Positions 34,503 to 44,238 are shown, numbered from the stretch's first letter. The stretch is DNA of 64,000 nucleotides from Azophilus sp965214305 (GCA_965214305.1 OZ243949.1:186001-250000); one strand, 5' to 3'. The notes: generated from the letters alone by a model not told the origin. Numbers and translations are program-made.

Positions 34503-36803
34503 ATGATCATGGCAGAACGAGGTCCAAATCCATTGCGGAGATTAGCGACAGTTGGAGCGGTCCGCAGACGGCTTGCGTTGCCCGAAGGCCTTTTTTTGCT
34601 GGGTTTGCTTCTGCTCCCCGGCGTTTCCGTCCGAGCTCAGGCGCAAGGCGGGCCAAGCGCGGAGTCGGGGGCCATCGAGGAGGTGATCGTCACGGCACGC
34701 AAGCGCCAGGAATCGCTGCAGGAAACGCCCATCTCCATCACCGCCTTCTCGGAGACGGACTTGGAGCAGGCCAACATGATCGACCTGCGCGACATCGGCA
34801 AGTTCACCCCCGGCATGTCGTTCACTTCCTACGGCATGGGCAGCGCCGAGGCGGGGGCCATTTTCCTGCGCGGCATCGGTCAGTCGGACCACATGGTGAC
34901 CACTGACCCAGGCGTCGGCTTGTACGTCGACGGCGTTTACATAGGCCGCAATCAGGGTGCCGCCCTGGATTTGCTTGACCTTGAACGGGTGGAGGTGCTG
35001 CGCGGCCCCCAAGGCACCCTGTTCGGCAAAAACACCATCGGCGGCGCGGTCAACGTAGTCAGCCGCAAGCCGAACGGCGAGCCTGGCGGTCACGTTGCGG
35101 CCACCTTTGGCGAGGATGGGCGCATCAATCTTGAAGCGTCAGCAGAAGTCGGTTTGAGCGATGGGCTGGCGCTGCGAGCGGGCATTCTCAGCCGCAATCG
35201 GGACGGCGTCGGTGAGCAGGTGTTCACCGGCGATCAGCTCGGTGACGAGGACAGCTTGAGCGGGCGGGCGCAGTTGTATTGGAGCGGGGCAAATTCAGAG
35301 CTGTCGGTGGTCTTGGACGCCGGCAAGGCGCGTCAAGGGGCGGTGCCGCACAGCTTCTATGAGTTCGCCGACTTCATGGTGGATGCCTTTGGCGCTGCGC
35401 CCTGCTTCACCAGCACCGGGCCCGGCCAGTATGCGCCTTGCGCCAGCGGCGCGGATACGGACCCGTTTGAAAGCTACTCCTTGGATGACCTCGACACCGA
35501 ACAGGACTTGTTCGGCGTCTCCGCCACTTGGCAGTGGGACCTATCCGAGACCCTGACCCTCAAGTCGATCACCGCCTATCGGGACATGGAGTACGTCGGC
35601 AACCTGGAGTTCGACGGCGCGCCCCAGGTCGTCGTCCACTACTTGGAGACTGGGGCTTCCGATCAGTTCTCCCAGGAGATTCAGCTTCAGGGGGCAAACG
35701 AGGCGGGCACGGTCAATTGGATCGCAGGCCTTTACTACTTCACTGAGGAGGGCCACAACCTGCAGGATGACAACCAGTTCGGCGCCTTGGATCAGCGGCG
35801 TTCGCAAGTGGAGACCGAGAGCTACGCAGCCTTCGGCCAAGCCACCGTCGATCTGAGCGAGCGTTTCAGCCTGACGACGGGGCTGCGTTACACCGACGAG
35901 AAGAAGGACTACGACGTCTATTACCAGTCGCTGAACGCCGCTGGCGCACCGACCGTCGATGACGCGGGACAGCTCGTGTACTCGATCCCGCCCAGCACGC
36001 TCGGCGACTCATGGGACGCTGTTTCGGGCACTGTCAACGGCAAGTTCCAAGTCTCTGATGAACTCATGCTCTATGCCACTTACTCCCGGGGATTCCGCAG
36101 CGGCGGCTTCGCCGCCCGACCCGCAGCCCCGGCCAGCGTCGGCGCCTACGACCCGGAGCACTTGGATATGATTGAGGTGGGCCTCAAGGCGCAGGCCTTC
36201 AATGATCGAATGCGTCTTAACGTTGCGGCGTACACCAGCGACTATGAGGACTACCAAGCGCAGGTGAACCGTGTGGGCAACACCTTCGACACCCGAGTGC
36301 TGAACGCCGCGGAAGCGGAAATCGATGGCTTTGAAGTGGAATTGACCGCCCTGTTCTCACCTTGGTTTCGGGTCGTGGCCACTTTGGGCTACACCGACGC
36401 GGAGATCACCAAGGTGGACCTCGATCCCTCCTTGGAGGCGAACTTTGCCAAGGGCTCGCAGCTGCCCTACGTCAGCAAGGTCACCTACAGCATTGCACCC
36501 CAAGCCATGTGGCCCTTGGCGAACGGCGCCAGCCTCATGTTGCGGGCCGATTACGCCTACCGGGACGACTTCTACGGCCAAATCGCCAACTCGCCATTTG
36601 AAAAGGAGGACGGCTACGGCCTGCTGAACGCCCGCTTCGAGTTCCGAAGCCCGGGCGAGCGCTGGCGGGTCGCGCTCTACGGTATCAATCTGGCGGACAA
36701 GAAATACACTCGGGTGCGCAACTACTATCCGGGCTTCCTAGGTTTTGCCCTGTGGAACACTGATCGCCGTGAGATCGGAGTGACGGCGCGTTACGAATTC
36801 TAG
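34503..36803 (+). CDS. TonB-dependent outer-membrane receptor
   Basis: A 766-residue receptor. An N-terminal export signal (LFLLGLLLLPG, ending near AQAQG) is followed by the TonB box region IEEVIVTARKRQESLQETPIS, a plug domain (about 70-175, with RGPQGTLFGKNTIGGAVNVVSRKP) and a 22-strand barrel ending in the aromatic C-terminal signature RYEF. It energises uptake of a scarce solute; proximity to pyrimidine genes suggests a nucleobase or nucleoside-containing compound, unproven. It probably heads the operon continuing to 42483. Confidence 0.9.
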   Translation: MIMAERGPNPLRRLATVGAVRRRLALPEGLFLLGLLLLPGVSVRAQAQGGPSAESGAIEEVIVTARKRQESLQETPISITAFSETDLEQANMIDLRDIGKFTPGMSFTSYGMGSAEAGAIFLRGIGQSDHMVTTDPGVGLYVDGVYIGRNQGAALDLLDLERVEVLRGPQGTLFGKNTIGGAVNVVSRKPNGEPGGHVAATFGEDGRINLEASAEVGLSDGLALRAGILSRNRDGVGEQVFTGDQLGDEDSLSGRAQLYWSGANSELSVVLDAGKARQGAVPHSFYEFADFMVDAFGAAPCFTSTGPGQYAPCASGADTDPFESYSLDDLDTEQDLFGVSATWQWDLSETLTLKSITAYRDMEYVGNLEFDGAPQVVVHYLETGASDQFSQEIQLQGANEAGTVNWIAGLYYFTEEGHNLQDDNQFGALDQRRSQVETESYAAFGQATVDLSERFSLTTGLRYTDEKKDYDVYYQSLNAAGAPTVDDAGQLVYSIPPSTLGDSWDAVSGTVNGKFQVSDELMLYATYSRGFRSGGFAARPAAPASVGAYDPEHLDMIEVGLKAQAFNDRMRLNVAAYTSDYEDYQAQVNRVGNTFDTRVLNAAEAEIDGFEVELTALFSPWFRVVATLGYTDAEITKVDLDPSLEANFAKGSQLPYVSKVTYSIAPQAMWPLANGASLMLRADYAYRDDFYGQIANSPFEKEDGYGLLNARFEFRSPGERWRVALYGINLADKKYTRVRNYYPGFLGFALWNTDRREIGVTARYEF

Positions 36804-36936
36804 GGCACTCTGAACTGAAGTAGTAATTCATGGCATCAGCAACTTCCGCTATCAGAATAGCTAGGTGAATCCGAACCGCTTGTCACGCTCGTCCTTGCCA
36901 ATCCGTGGCGAATGTCAAAATCGCAGCAGCAGTAAG

Positions 36937-38670
36937 ATGGGTCGCGAATCCAAGTCCCCAGACGCTGAAAGCACAGGGACTTCGCTTTATTCTCCTGATC
37001 TAGCCCCAGTCCCCGAGCACCTGCGCACTTGGAACACTTGGAACTTGGCCGCAGTATGGGTCGGCATGGCGACAAGCATACCCACGTACATACTGGCCAG
37101 CTACATGATCAAGGACGGGCTGAGTTGGTTGGAGGCGCTTGCCATCATTCTCCTTGCCAACCTGATCGTCACCGTGCCCATAACGCTCAATGGGCACGCG
37201 GGCGTCAAGTACCGGGTGCCGTTCGCGGTTCTGGGCCGCGCGCCTTTCGGAACGGTCGGCGTCCATGTCCCAGCGCTGGTTAGGGCGCTGGTGGCCTGCG
37301 GTTGGTTCGGTGTGCAAACTTGGATCGGCGGACTGGCCATCTACGTGATCGCCTGCGCATTGTCTGCCGAGCCCGTCGCCAGCGGCCTCACCACGGGCAA
37401 ATTCATCGCGTTCGGCTGCTCCTGGGCACTTACCATGTACTTCGTCTGGAGCGGCACTGAATCCATCCGAATCCTGGAGACCTTTGCCGCACCCATCCTG
37501 ATTGGCGTCGGCGTGCTTCTGGTGTTTTGGGGTGCCAATCAAGGCGGTGGATTCACGCAAGTCTTGGAGCAAAGCGCCCAACTCGAAAGGCCGACCGCCC
37601 ACTACCGCACCGACGGCGGCATATCGATTGCCCCTTTGCAAGGGCTGGAAGGCAAATGGAAAGCCGACGGCTACCGAGTCGCCATTCGCTCCGAATTGCA
37701 TGGAAGCGATTGGCAGCCCGCAACGCCCGGCGTTCTCGACATCCCCGCATCCGAGGCATTGAAGCTGCGCGAAGGCAGTAACTCCGGCAGCGCTCAAGGT
37801 GAACTGGTGGCGCAGTTCCGACGCGGAGAGTCGGTCTCGACTCCGGTCTCGATTGCCGTTGAACCGGCTTCAAAGCCCCCGTTCACCCTGTGGCTGTTCT
37901 GGATCACGGCCATGGTGGGATTCTGGGCGACCATGTCGATCAGCATTGCCGATATCACACGCTTCGGCCAAAGCCAGCGCGCCCAAATCATCGGGCAGTT
38001 TCTGGGCCTTCCCGCCACGATGCTTCTCTACAGTTTCGTGAGCGTATTCGTCACCTGCGCCGCCCTGATCGGTTTTGAGGACGTTCTGGTGGCGGAGGAC
38101 GCGCCTTGGGATCCCGTCAATCTAATCGCCCGGTTCGAGAATCCTGCGGTGGTGGTCGCCACGCAACTCCTGCTCTTCATTGCGACGCTCACGACCAACA
38201 TTGCGGCAAATGTCATCGCGCCCGCCAACGCGTTCGCCAATCTTTGGCCGAGCGCCATCAACTTCAGGCGCGGCGGACTGATCACCGGATTGATCGGCGT
38301 CGTGATAGCACCCTGGCTGCTCTTGGACCGCATCAGCGAATTGCTGGTGTTCGTAAGCGGTTTTCTGGGGCCGGTGCTGGGTGTGATGCTGGCCGACTAC
38401 TACGCCGTCAGGCGAACCCGAATTTCGCTGCGGGGCCTGTTTGATCCCCACGGCCCTTACCGATATCGACGCGGCGTCAACCCGGCTGCCATGGTCGCCT
38501 TGGTCGCCGGTGTCGCAACCGCCCTTTCGGGGTACTTCGTGGCCTGGCTGGAGTGGCTGTACACAGCCTCTTGGTTCTCAGGCTTTCTGGTGTCGTTTCT
38601 GATCCACATCGCGCTGTCGAGTGACGGCGCCCAGGAGGACCGCAAGGCTCATGTCCCTATTGATACGTAA
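36937..38670 (+). CDS. NCS1-family nucleobase:cation symporter with a large soluble insertion
   Basis: A 577-residue permease, related to uracil/allantoin/hydantoin carriers. About 12 membrane segments; typical stretches are WNLAAVWVGMATSIPTYILA, NGHAGVKYRVPF and ACGWFGVQTWIGG. Unusually, about 110 polar residues (roughly 203-312, from TQVLEQSAQLERP to SIAVEPASKP) interrupt the protein between helices 6 and 7, where relatives have a short loop. ATG 36937 is chosen; GTG 36865 would add a 24-residue basic tail. It overlaps the dihydropyrimidinase gene by 20 bases. Confidence 0.85.
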   Translation: MGRESKSPDAESTGTSLYSPDLAPVPEHLRTWNTWNLAAVWVGMATSIPTYILASYMIKDGLSWLEALAIILLANLIVTVPITLNGHAGVKYRVPFAVLGRAPFGTVGVHVPALVRALVACGWFGVQTWIGGLAIYVIACALSAEPVASGLTTGKFIAFGCSWALTMYFVWSGTESIRILETFAAPILIGVGVLLVFWGANQGGGFTQVLEQSAQLERPTAHYRTDGGISIAPLQGLEGKWKADGYRVAIRSELHGSDWQPATPGVLDIPASEALKLREGSNSGSAQGELVAQFRRGESVSTPVSIAVEPASKPPFTLWLFWITAMVGFWATMSISIADITRFGQSQRAQIIGQFLGLPATMLLYSFVSVFVTCAALIGFEDVLVAEDAPWDPVNLIARFENPAVVVATQLLLFIATLTTNIAANVIAPANAFANLWPSAINFRRGGLITGLIGVVIAPWLLLDRISELLVFVSGFLGPVLGVMLADYYAVRRTRISLRGLFDPHGPYRYRRGVNPAAMVALVAGVATALSGYFVAWLEWLYTASWFSGFLVSFLIHIALSSDGAQEDRKAHVPIDT

Positions 38671-40045
38671 CGGTCGCGTCGTCACCGCAAGCGACGACTA
38701 CAGAGCTGACATCTATGTGGAAGACGACAAGGTCTCCCTCATCGGCCACAGTCTCGACCTGGCAGCCGATCAAATCATCGACGCCGCCGGGAAGCTGGTG
38801 ATCCCCGGCGGCGTCGATCCGCACACCCACATGGACATGCCGTTCGGCGGCACGACCAGTTCCGACGACTTTGAGTCCGGCACACGGGCCGCCGCCTTCG
38901 GCGGCACCACGACCATCATCGACTTCGCCATCCAGCCCAGGGGGCATTCAACTCTGGAGGCTCTGGAAACCTGGCACGCCAAGGCCGAGGGGAAGGCGTC
39001 CATCGACTACGGCTTCCACATGATCGTCACCGACATGGAGGATCATCGGCTCTGGGAGATGCGGCGCTTGGCCGACGAGGGCGTGACCTCCTACAAGATG
39101 TTCATGGCCTATCCTGGGGTGCTCCATGTCGATGACGGCACGCTGTTCCGGGCAATGCGCAAGGCCGGGGACGACGGAACCCTGGTTTGCATGCATGCCG
39201 AGAACGGCATCGTCATCGACGAGATCGTGAAGCTGGCGCTCAAGGAGGGCAAGACCTCACCCAAGTACCATGCCCTGACGCGACCAACGCGGATGGAGGC
39301 CGAGGGCGTGCATCGCTCAATCGCCATCGCGGAGGTGGCAGGGGTGCCGGTCTATATCGTTCACCTGAGCTCCGCGGATGCGCTCGAGCAGGTGAATCTT
39401 GCGCGCAAGCGCGGCGTTCCCGTGTTCGCCGAAACCTGTCCCCAATACCTGTTCCTGGACATCGACCACTACGACAAACCCGGGTTCGAGGGCGCGAAGT
39501 ACGTCATGACGCCGGCGCTGCGCGAGCGCTGGAATCAGGATGAGCTGTGGCGTGGGCTCAAGTTCGGCGATCTCCAAAGCATTTCCACCGACCACTGCCC
39601 GTTCTGCTTCAAGGATCAGAAGACGCTCGGAATCGACGACTTCAGCAAGATACCCAACGGAGCGCCGGGTGTGGAGAACCGCTTAAGCCTCGTGTACAAC
39701 GGCGGCGTCGTCGCCGGTCGAATATCAGTGAATCGATTCGTCGAACTCACGTCAACGGCAGCGGCAAAGCTGTTCGGGCTGTTTCCCAAAAAGGGCACCA
39801 TCGCCGTCGGCAGCGACGCCGACATCGTCATCTTCGACCCCGAGCGCCGCGAGACCATCAGCGTTGACAACCCCTGCACCCACCACATGCGCGTTGACTA
39901 CAACGCCTATGAGGGGATCGAAACCCAGGGGTTCAGCGAAACGGTCATCAGCCGAGGCGAGGTGATCGTCTCCGATAACGAATGGCATGGCAGCCGCAGC
40001 GCTGGCCGATTCGTCAAGCGTGGGCTGTTCGGCGCCACGAACTGA
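38651..40045 (+). CDS. hydA: Dihydropyrimidinase (D-hydantoinase)
   Basis: A 464-residue zinc amidohydrolase that opens dihydrouracil or dihydrothymine rings. Metal ligands His58 and His60 lie in DPHTHMDMPFGG; Lys149 in YKMFMAYPG is the position carbamylated in this family; further ligands are in VYIVHLSS and STDHCPF. ATG 38651 fits the usual start (LLIRNGRVVTA). It lies between the NCS1 carrier and the amidohydrolase that uses its product. Confidence 0.93.
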   Translation: MSLLIRNGRVVTASDDYRADIYVEDDKVSLIGHSLDLAADQIIDAAGKLVIPGGVDPHTHMDMPFGGTTSSDDFESGTRAAAFGGTTTIIDFAIQPRGHSTLEALETWHAKAEGKASIDYGFHMIVTDMEDHRLWEMRRLADEGVTSYKMFMAYPGVLHVDDGTLFRAMRKAGDDGTLVCMHAENGIVIDEIVKLALKEGKTSPKYHALTRPTRMEAEGVHRSIAIAEVAGVPVYIVHLSSADALEQVNLARKRGVPVFAETCPQYLFLDIDHYDKPGFEGAKYVMTPALRERWNQDELWRGLKFGDLQSISTDHCPFCFKDQKTLGIDDFSKIPNGAPGVENRLSLVYNGGVVAGRISVNRFVELTSTAAAKLFGLFPKKGTIAVGSDADIVIFDPERRETISVDNPCTHHMRVDYNAYEGIETQGFSETVISRGEVIVSDNEWHGSRSAGRFVKRGLFGATN

Positions 40046-40133
40046 CGGTTGGAGGCGGAATCGCCCATATCGCCATCCAAAGCCCTTTCCCCAGCCTTGC
40101 CGCGACAAACCGCCCAGACCAAAGAGGAGCCCC

Positions 40134-41000
40134 ATGCCAAGAACCCTAAAGACAGGACTCATCCAATTGTCCCTGCCTGAACTGGATCCGACGGCTTCCA
40201 TGCGGGAAACCGTGCAGGAGATGACCGCCAAGCACATACCGTTCATTCAGGAAGCGGGAAGGCAAGGCGTGCAAATCCTGTGCCTGCAGGAGATATTCAG
40301 CACGCCCTACTTCTGCCCCAGCCAAGACGCATCCTGGTACGAGACGGCCGAACCCGTGCCGGGGCCAACCACCGAGCGGCTCGCCGAACTCGCGCGCGAA
40401 TTCCGGATGGCCATCGTCGCCCCGATCTACGAACAGGAGGCACCCGGCATCCTCTACAACACGGCCGCGGTACTCGATGCGGACGGCGCCTATCTGGGCA
40501 AGTACCGCAAGACCCACATTCCCCACACATCGGGATTCTGGGAGAAGTTCTTCTTCCGTCCCGGCAATCTCGGCTATCCCGTGTTCCAAACCGCCTACGC
40601 CAAGGTTGGCGTCTATATCTGCTACGACCGACACTTTCCGGAAGGGGCCCGCGCCTTGGGTCTGAACGGCGCGGAAGTCGTTTACAACCCCTCGGCGACG
40701 GTCAAGGGCCTGTCCGGACATCTTTGGGAACTTGAGCAGCCCGCGCATGCGGCCGCCAACGGCTACTTCATGGGCTGCGTCAACCGGGTGGGCGTGGAGG
40801 CGCCGTGGAACCTGGGTGAGTTCTATGGCCGAAGCTACTTCGTCAACCCGCGCGGCGAGATCATCACCCAAGCGGCGGAGAGCCGCGACGAACTCCTAGT
40901 GGCCGAGCTTGATCTGGACTTGATCGACGAAGTCCGCTCAACTTGGCAGTTCTATCGCGACCGCAGACCCGACAGCTATGGGAATCTGGTCGCGCCATGA
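40134..41000 (+). CDS. Beta-ureidopropionase-like carbon-nitrogen hydrolase
   Basis: A 288-residue nitrilase-superfamily enzyme with the complete triad Glu53 (LQEIF), Lys126 (YRKTHIP) and Cys163 (YICYDRHFPEG). The HTSGFWEKFFFRPGN and NRVGVEAPW segments are those of beta-ureidopropionase / N-carbamoyl amino acid hydrolases. Expected reaction: N-carbamoyl-beta-alanine to beta-alanine, CO2 and ammonia. AGAGGAG precedes ATG 40134. N-carbamoylputrescine amidase is the alternative, but the adjacent dihydropyrimidinase argues for the pyrimidine role. Confidence 0.88.
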   Translation: MPRTLKTGLIQLSLPELDPTASMRETVQEMTAKHIPFIQEAGRQGVQILCLQEIFSTPYFCPSQDASWYETAEPVPGPTTERLAELAREFRMAIVAPIYEQEAPGILYNTAAVLDADGAYLGKYRKTHIPHTSGFWEKFFFRPGNLGYPVFQTAYAKVGVYICYDRHFPEGARALGLNGAEVVYNPSATVKGLSGHLWELEQPAHAAANGYFMGCVNRVGVEAPWNLGEFYGRSYFVNPRGEIITQAAESRDELLVAELDLDLIDEVRSTWQFYRDRRPDSYGNLVAP

Positions 41001-41031
41001 AATCAAGACGCCAGAACATCAGGAGTGCGAA

Positions 41032-42483
41032 ATGAAACTCAAGGACCCAGGACTGCTCAAAACCCAAGCGTTGATTGACGGCCAGTGGCTCGATGCGGAT
41101 GACGGCGGCAGCATCGCGGTCTTGAACCCCGCCGACGGCGAGGTCATCGCCCGAGTCGCCCGCTGCCAAGGCGCCGAAACCCGCCGCGCCATAGCGGCCG
41201 CCAGCCGCGCCTTCCAGGACTGGCGCAGCCGAACGGCCAGAGACCGCTCCCGGGCGCTCAGACGCTGGTTCGATCTGATCATGGCCCATCAGGAGGATTT
41301 GGCGGTGATCATGACAGCGGAACAGGGCAAGCCGCTGGCGGAGTCCCGGGGCGAGGTTGCCTACGGCGCGGCCTTCCTGGAGTGGTTCGCCGAGGAGGCT
41401 CCCCGGATTTACGGCGACACGATCCCGGGGCCGGCACCGGACAAGCGGGTCGTCACCCTCAAGCAGCCGGTCGGCGTGGTCGCCTGCATCACCCCGTGGA
41501 ACTTTCCCATCGCCATGCTCACCCGGAAAGTCGGCCCCGCGCTTGCGGCCGGCTGCGCGGTGGTGTGCAAGCCGGCTTCCGCCACGCCGCTATCCGCGCT
41601 GGCCATCGCTGAACTGGCGGTTCGGGCCGACATCCCGGCCGGGGTGGTCAACGTGCTGGCCGGCGACACCCAAGCGATCGGGGGTGAACTCACGGCCAAC
41701 CCGGAAGTGCGCAAGCTGACCTTCACGGGCTCCACGGCGGTGGGCACGAAGCTGCTTGAACAATGCGCGGCAACGGTCAAGCGCACGTCGATGGAACTCG
41801 GCGGCAATGCCCCGTTCATCGTGTTCGATGACGCCGACCTCGATGCCGCCGTTCAAGGCGCGCTGATTTGCAAGTTTCGCAATGCCGGCCAAACCTGCGT
41901 CTGCGCCAACCGCATCCTGGTCCAGTCCAACATCCACGATGCCTTTGCCGAGCGCCTCGCGAAGGCCGTTGCCGCCTTGCGGGTCGGCAACGGAATGCGG
42001 CCCGAAACGGAGGTGGGTCCGCTGATCGACGGCAAGGCGGCCCATTCCGTGCTGGGCATGGTGGAGGATGCCGTGGAACTCGGGGCGCAGGTGCTCGTCG
42101 GAGGCCACCGGGCCGCGCATGGCGAGTGCTTCGTGGAACCCACGGTGCTCAGCGGCGTGCGAAGCGACATGCGCGTGTTCCGGGAGGAGATTTTCGGCCC
42201 CGTGGCGCCGTTGGTGAAGTTCGACAGCGAAGATGAGGCCGTCGAACTCGCCAACGACACCGAGTATGGACTGGCGGCCTACTTCTACTCCAGGGACATC
42301 GGCCGCATCTGGCGCATGGCGGAGCGTCTCGACTACGGCATCGTCGGCATCAATGAGGGAATCATCTCCAACGAAGCCGCCCCGTTCGGCGGCATGAAGG
42401 CGTCCGGCATTGGCCGTGAAGGGTCAAAGTACGGCATGGATGAGTACTTGGAGGTCAAGTATCTGTGCATGGGGGGCATCTAG
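41032..42483 (+). CDS. NAD(P)-dependent aldehyde dehydrogenase, succinate-semialdehyde dehydrogenase-like
   Basis: A 483-residue ALDH. The catalytic Cys289 is in NAGQTCVCANR and the general base Glu255 in MELGGNAPF; the GSTAVG cofactor motif is also present. The overall pattern is that of GabD. AGGAGTGCGA precedes ATG 41032. In this operon a semialdehyde from beta-alanine transamination (malonate semialdehyde, or the methyl analogue from thymine) is a likely substrate; which one cannot be read from sequence. Confidence 0.9.
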   Translation: MKLKDPGLLKTQALIDGQWLDADDGGSIAVLNPADGEVIARVARCQGAETRRAIAAASRAFQDWRSRTARDRSRALRRWFDLIMAHQEDLAVIMTAEQGKPLAESRGEVAYGAAFLEWFAEEAPRIYGDTIPGPAPDKRVVTLKQPVGVVACITPWNFPIAMLTRKVGPALAAGCAVVCKPASATPLSALAIAELAVRADIPAGVVNVLAGDTQAIGGELTANPEVRKLTFTGSTAVGTKLLEQCAATVKRTSMELGGNAPFIVFDDADLDAAVQGALICKFRNAGQTCVCANRILVQSNIHDAFAERLAKAVAALRVGNGMRPETEVGPLIDGKAAHSVLGMVEDAVELGAQVLVGGHRAAHGECFVEPTVLSGVRSDMRVFREEIFGPVAPLVKFDSEDEAVELANDTEYGLAAYFYSRDIGRIWRMAERLDYGIVGINEGIISNEAAPFGGMKASGIGREGSKYGMDEYLEVKYLCMGGI

Positions 42484-42487
42484 CCCG

Positions 42488-42505
42488 CGCGAACTGACGT
42501 TCGCG
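42488..42505 (+). terminator. Hairpin after the catabolic operon
   Basis: CGCGAAC-TGAC-GTTCGCG is a perfect 7-bp stem 5 bases after the aldehyde dehydrogenase stop. There is no U-tract, so it may stabilise the 3' end or act as a weak terminator. Confidence 0.45.
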
Positions 42506-42581
42506 AACATCCATCTAGAAAGCCATCTGTAGTGACAAATGCAGCAACCTAATGTCAAGAATCGTTACCCCCCCATAAGCG

Positions 42582-43130
42582 CTAACTTGTTTGGTCAGCG
42601 CTCGTGAAGAACCTGTCGATCTGCGGGATTCGGCGGCGGGGCGGCTCGGCGAGCGACCTGGAGATCTGGCTCCATTCGCCGATGACCCGCGCGAGGGGCA
42701 GGTGCGGTTCGACGGCCAGCTTGAGCTGGTTGAGCATGAAGCCGAAGTCACGCCAGGGGCTGTGGGTCCGGCGGCGCCTCCATTCGGTACCCCCGGGGGG
42801 GAAATGGCGCTGGCGTGGCGGATGATCCCCTCCGTCAGCAGCGCCACGAGCAACTTCCCGTGGAGCCAGGCCTTGGCGCTGTCGTCGTCGTGCTTGGGCA
42901 GGTGCCCGAGCTGCGCCAGCGACCCGGTGTTCACCCGAACGGTGGCGTGGCCCCCGCAGGCCGCCACGTGGCCTAGGCCCGCCGCCGTCGAGTGGCCCCG
43001 GTCGGCCAGCACGAGGTCGCCCTCGGCGATCGGGAAGTTGCGCAGCGTCTCGCCGCTGCCCGCCCCCTCGGCCGCCGTCAGCTTGAAGAAGTCGCACGAC
43101 AGCGAGGGCAGCCGGACGCTTGGCCGCGCT
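42582..43130 (-). pseudogene. IS4-family transposase C-terminal remnant, frameshifted
   Basis: The minus strand encodes CDFFKLTAAEGAGSGETLRNF, LVLADRGHSTAAGLGHV, VRVNTGSLAQL and KAWLHGKLLVALLTEGIIRHAS, the DDE core and C-terminal part of IS4-type transposases. At a run of seven G near 42794-42800 the frame shifts and continues as WRDFGFMLNQLKLAVEP to a stop at 42582. The N-terminal half is missing, where it abuts the lnt fragment. Confidence 0.75.
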
Positions 43131-43855
43131 CGTCCCAACGTTGCAGCCAAGGCGCCGCCTCATGTTCGAAAAGCGTGATGGCGGACTCCGGCCAGAGGAT
43201 CAGATCCCGGCCCCAGTGCGGTTCGGTCAGTTCCCGGTAGCGGTTGATGACGGGCATTCGGTTGTCGCGATCCCACTTCACCGCCTGATCGACGTTGCCC
43301 TGCACCAGCGCCGCGGATCGCGTCGCCCGCGGTTCCACCCACTGCGTTCCGGACAGGGCCAGGCCGATCAGCCAAGGCGTGGCGGCGACGGCCCCGGACA
43401 TGGCGCGAATGGCGGCGGATTGCCTGTCGAACAGGGCCGAGACGAGGCAGCTTGCCGTCACGACGATGCCAAGGCTCGCGAGGCTGACGCCGCCGACCGG
43501 CAGCAGGTTCGCCAAGGGCGTGCGCAAGTGGCCATAGCCGGGGTAGAGCCAAGGAAAGCCGGTGAGAAACCAAGTCAGCACCCACTCGAACGCCACCCAG
43601 ACGGCGGCGAACAGTCGGGCCTGCGCCAAGCTGAACAAGGACAGCCCGGCCACGAACATCAGCACCAGCAGGGCGGCTAGGGGCGGCGATGCGTTGCCGT
43701 AGTCGTGAATGCTCACATAGATCCAGCTCACGCCGACGCCGAACTTGCCGAGGCTGTAGGCGAATCCCAAGGCCCAAGCCGACGCTGCCCGGCGGTTGAG
43801 CAGCCAGAACCAGCCGCCGATCGAAACCAAGCCCAGCGGCCACCAGGAAGCGCTG
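43131..43855 (-). pseudogene. lnt: Apolipoprotein N-acyltransferase (lnt) fragment
   Basis: The frame reads LVSIGGWFWLLNRR, FAYSLGKFGVGVSWIYVSIHDYGN, GFPWLYPGYGH, AALVQGNVDQAVKWDRDNRM and DLILWPESAITLFEHE, unmistakably the membrane half and first part of the nitrilase-like domain of Lnt, including the catalytic Glu in WPESA. The N-terminus is missing and the end runs into transposase sequence, removing the Lys and Cys of the triad. A functional lnt is presumably elsewhere in the genome. Confidence 0.85.
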
Positions 43856-44134
43856 CGCGCCCAAATGCGCCATCAGCCCGAGTTGGTCCGCCGCGTAGCT
43901 CGCCCAGGAGTCCTGGGCGGTCACCGGGGCGGTGGACTGACCGGCATTGCGCTGGTCCATGGCGATGACCCGGAATTCCCCGGAGAGATGCTCAATCGGG
44001 TTCCAGGGCGCGTTGGCCCAGAAGGCAATGGCGGACTTCATGCCGCCCGGGGCGATGAGCAGAATGGGGAAGCCGTCGGCGGGACCGGACTCCTCGTAGT
44101 GGATGTTGACGGCTCCGCAGCGAAAGTTGGGCAT
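43856..44134 (-). pseudogene. Alpha/beta hydrolase N-terminal fragment
   Basis: About 93 residues starting MPNFRCGAVNIHYEESG with FPILLIAPGGMKSAI (oxyanion region) and VIAMDQRNAGQS, typical of alpha/beta hydrolases. The frame then enters lnt sequence read out of frame, so the nucleophile elbow and everything after are lost. A start with GGAGCCTGCGC upstream is still intact. Confidence 0.7.
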
Positions 44135-44238
44135 GCGCAGGCTCCTTGTTGGCTGGCGTTGCTTGCGGCGAGTTCATTTCAGCCGCTTTTTCGGGTAAGT
44201 TGGCGCCAGTTTAACGCCGCAGAGGAAGCGATTCGACC

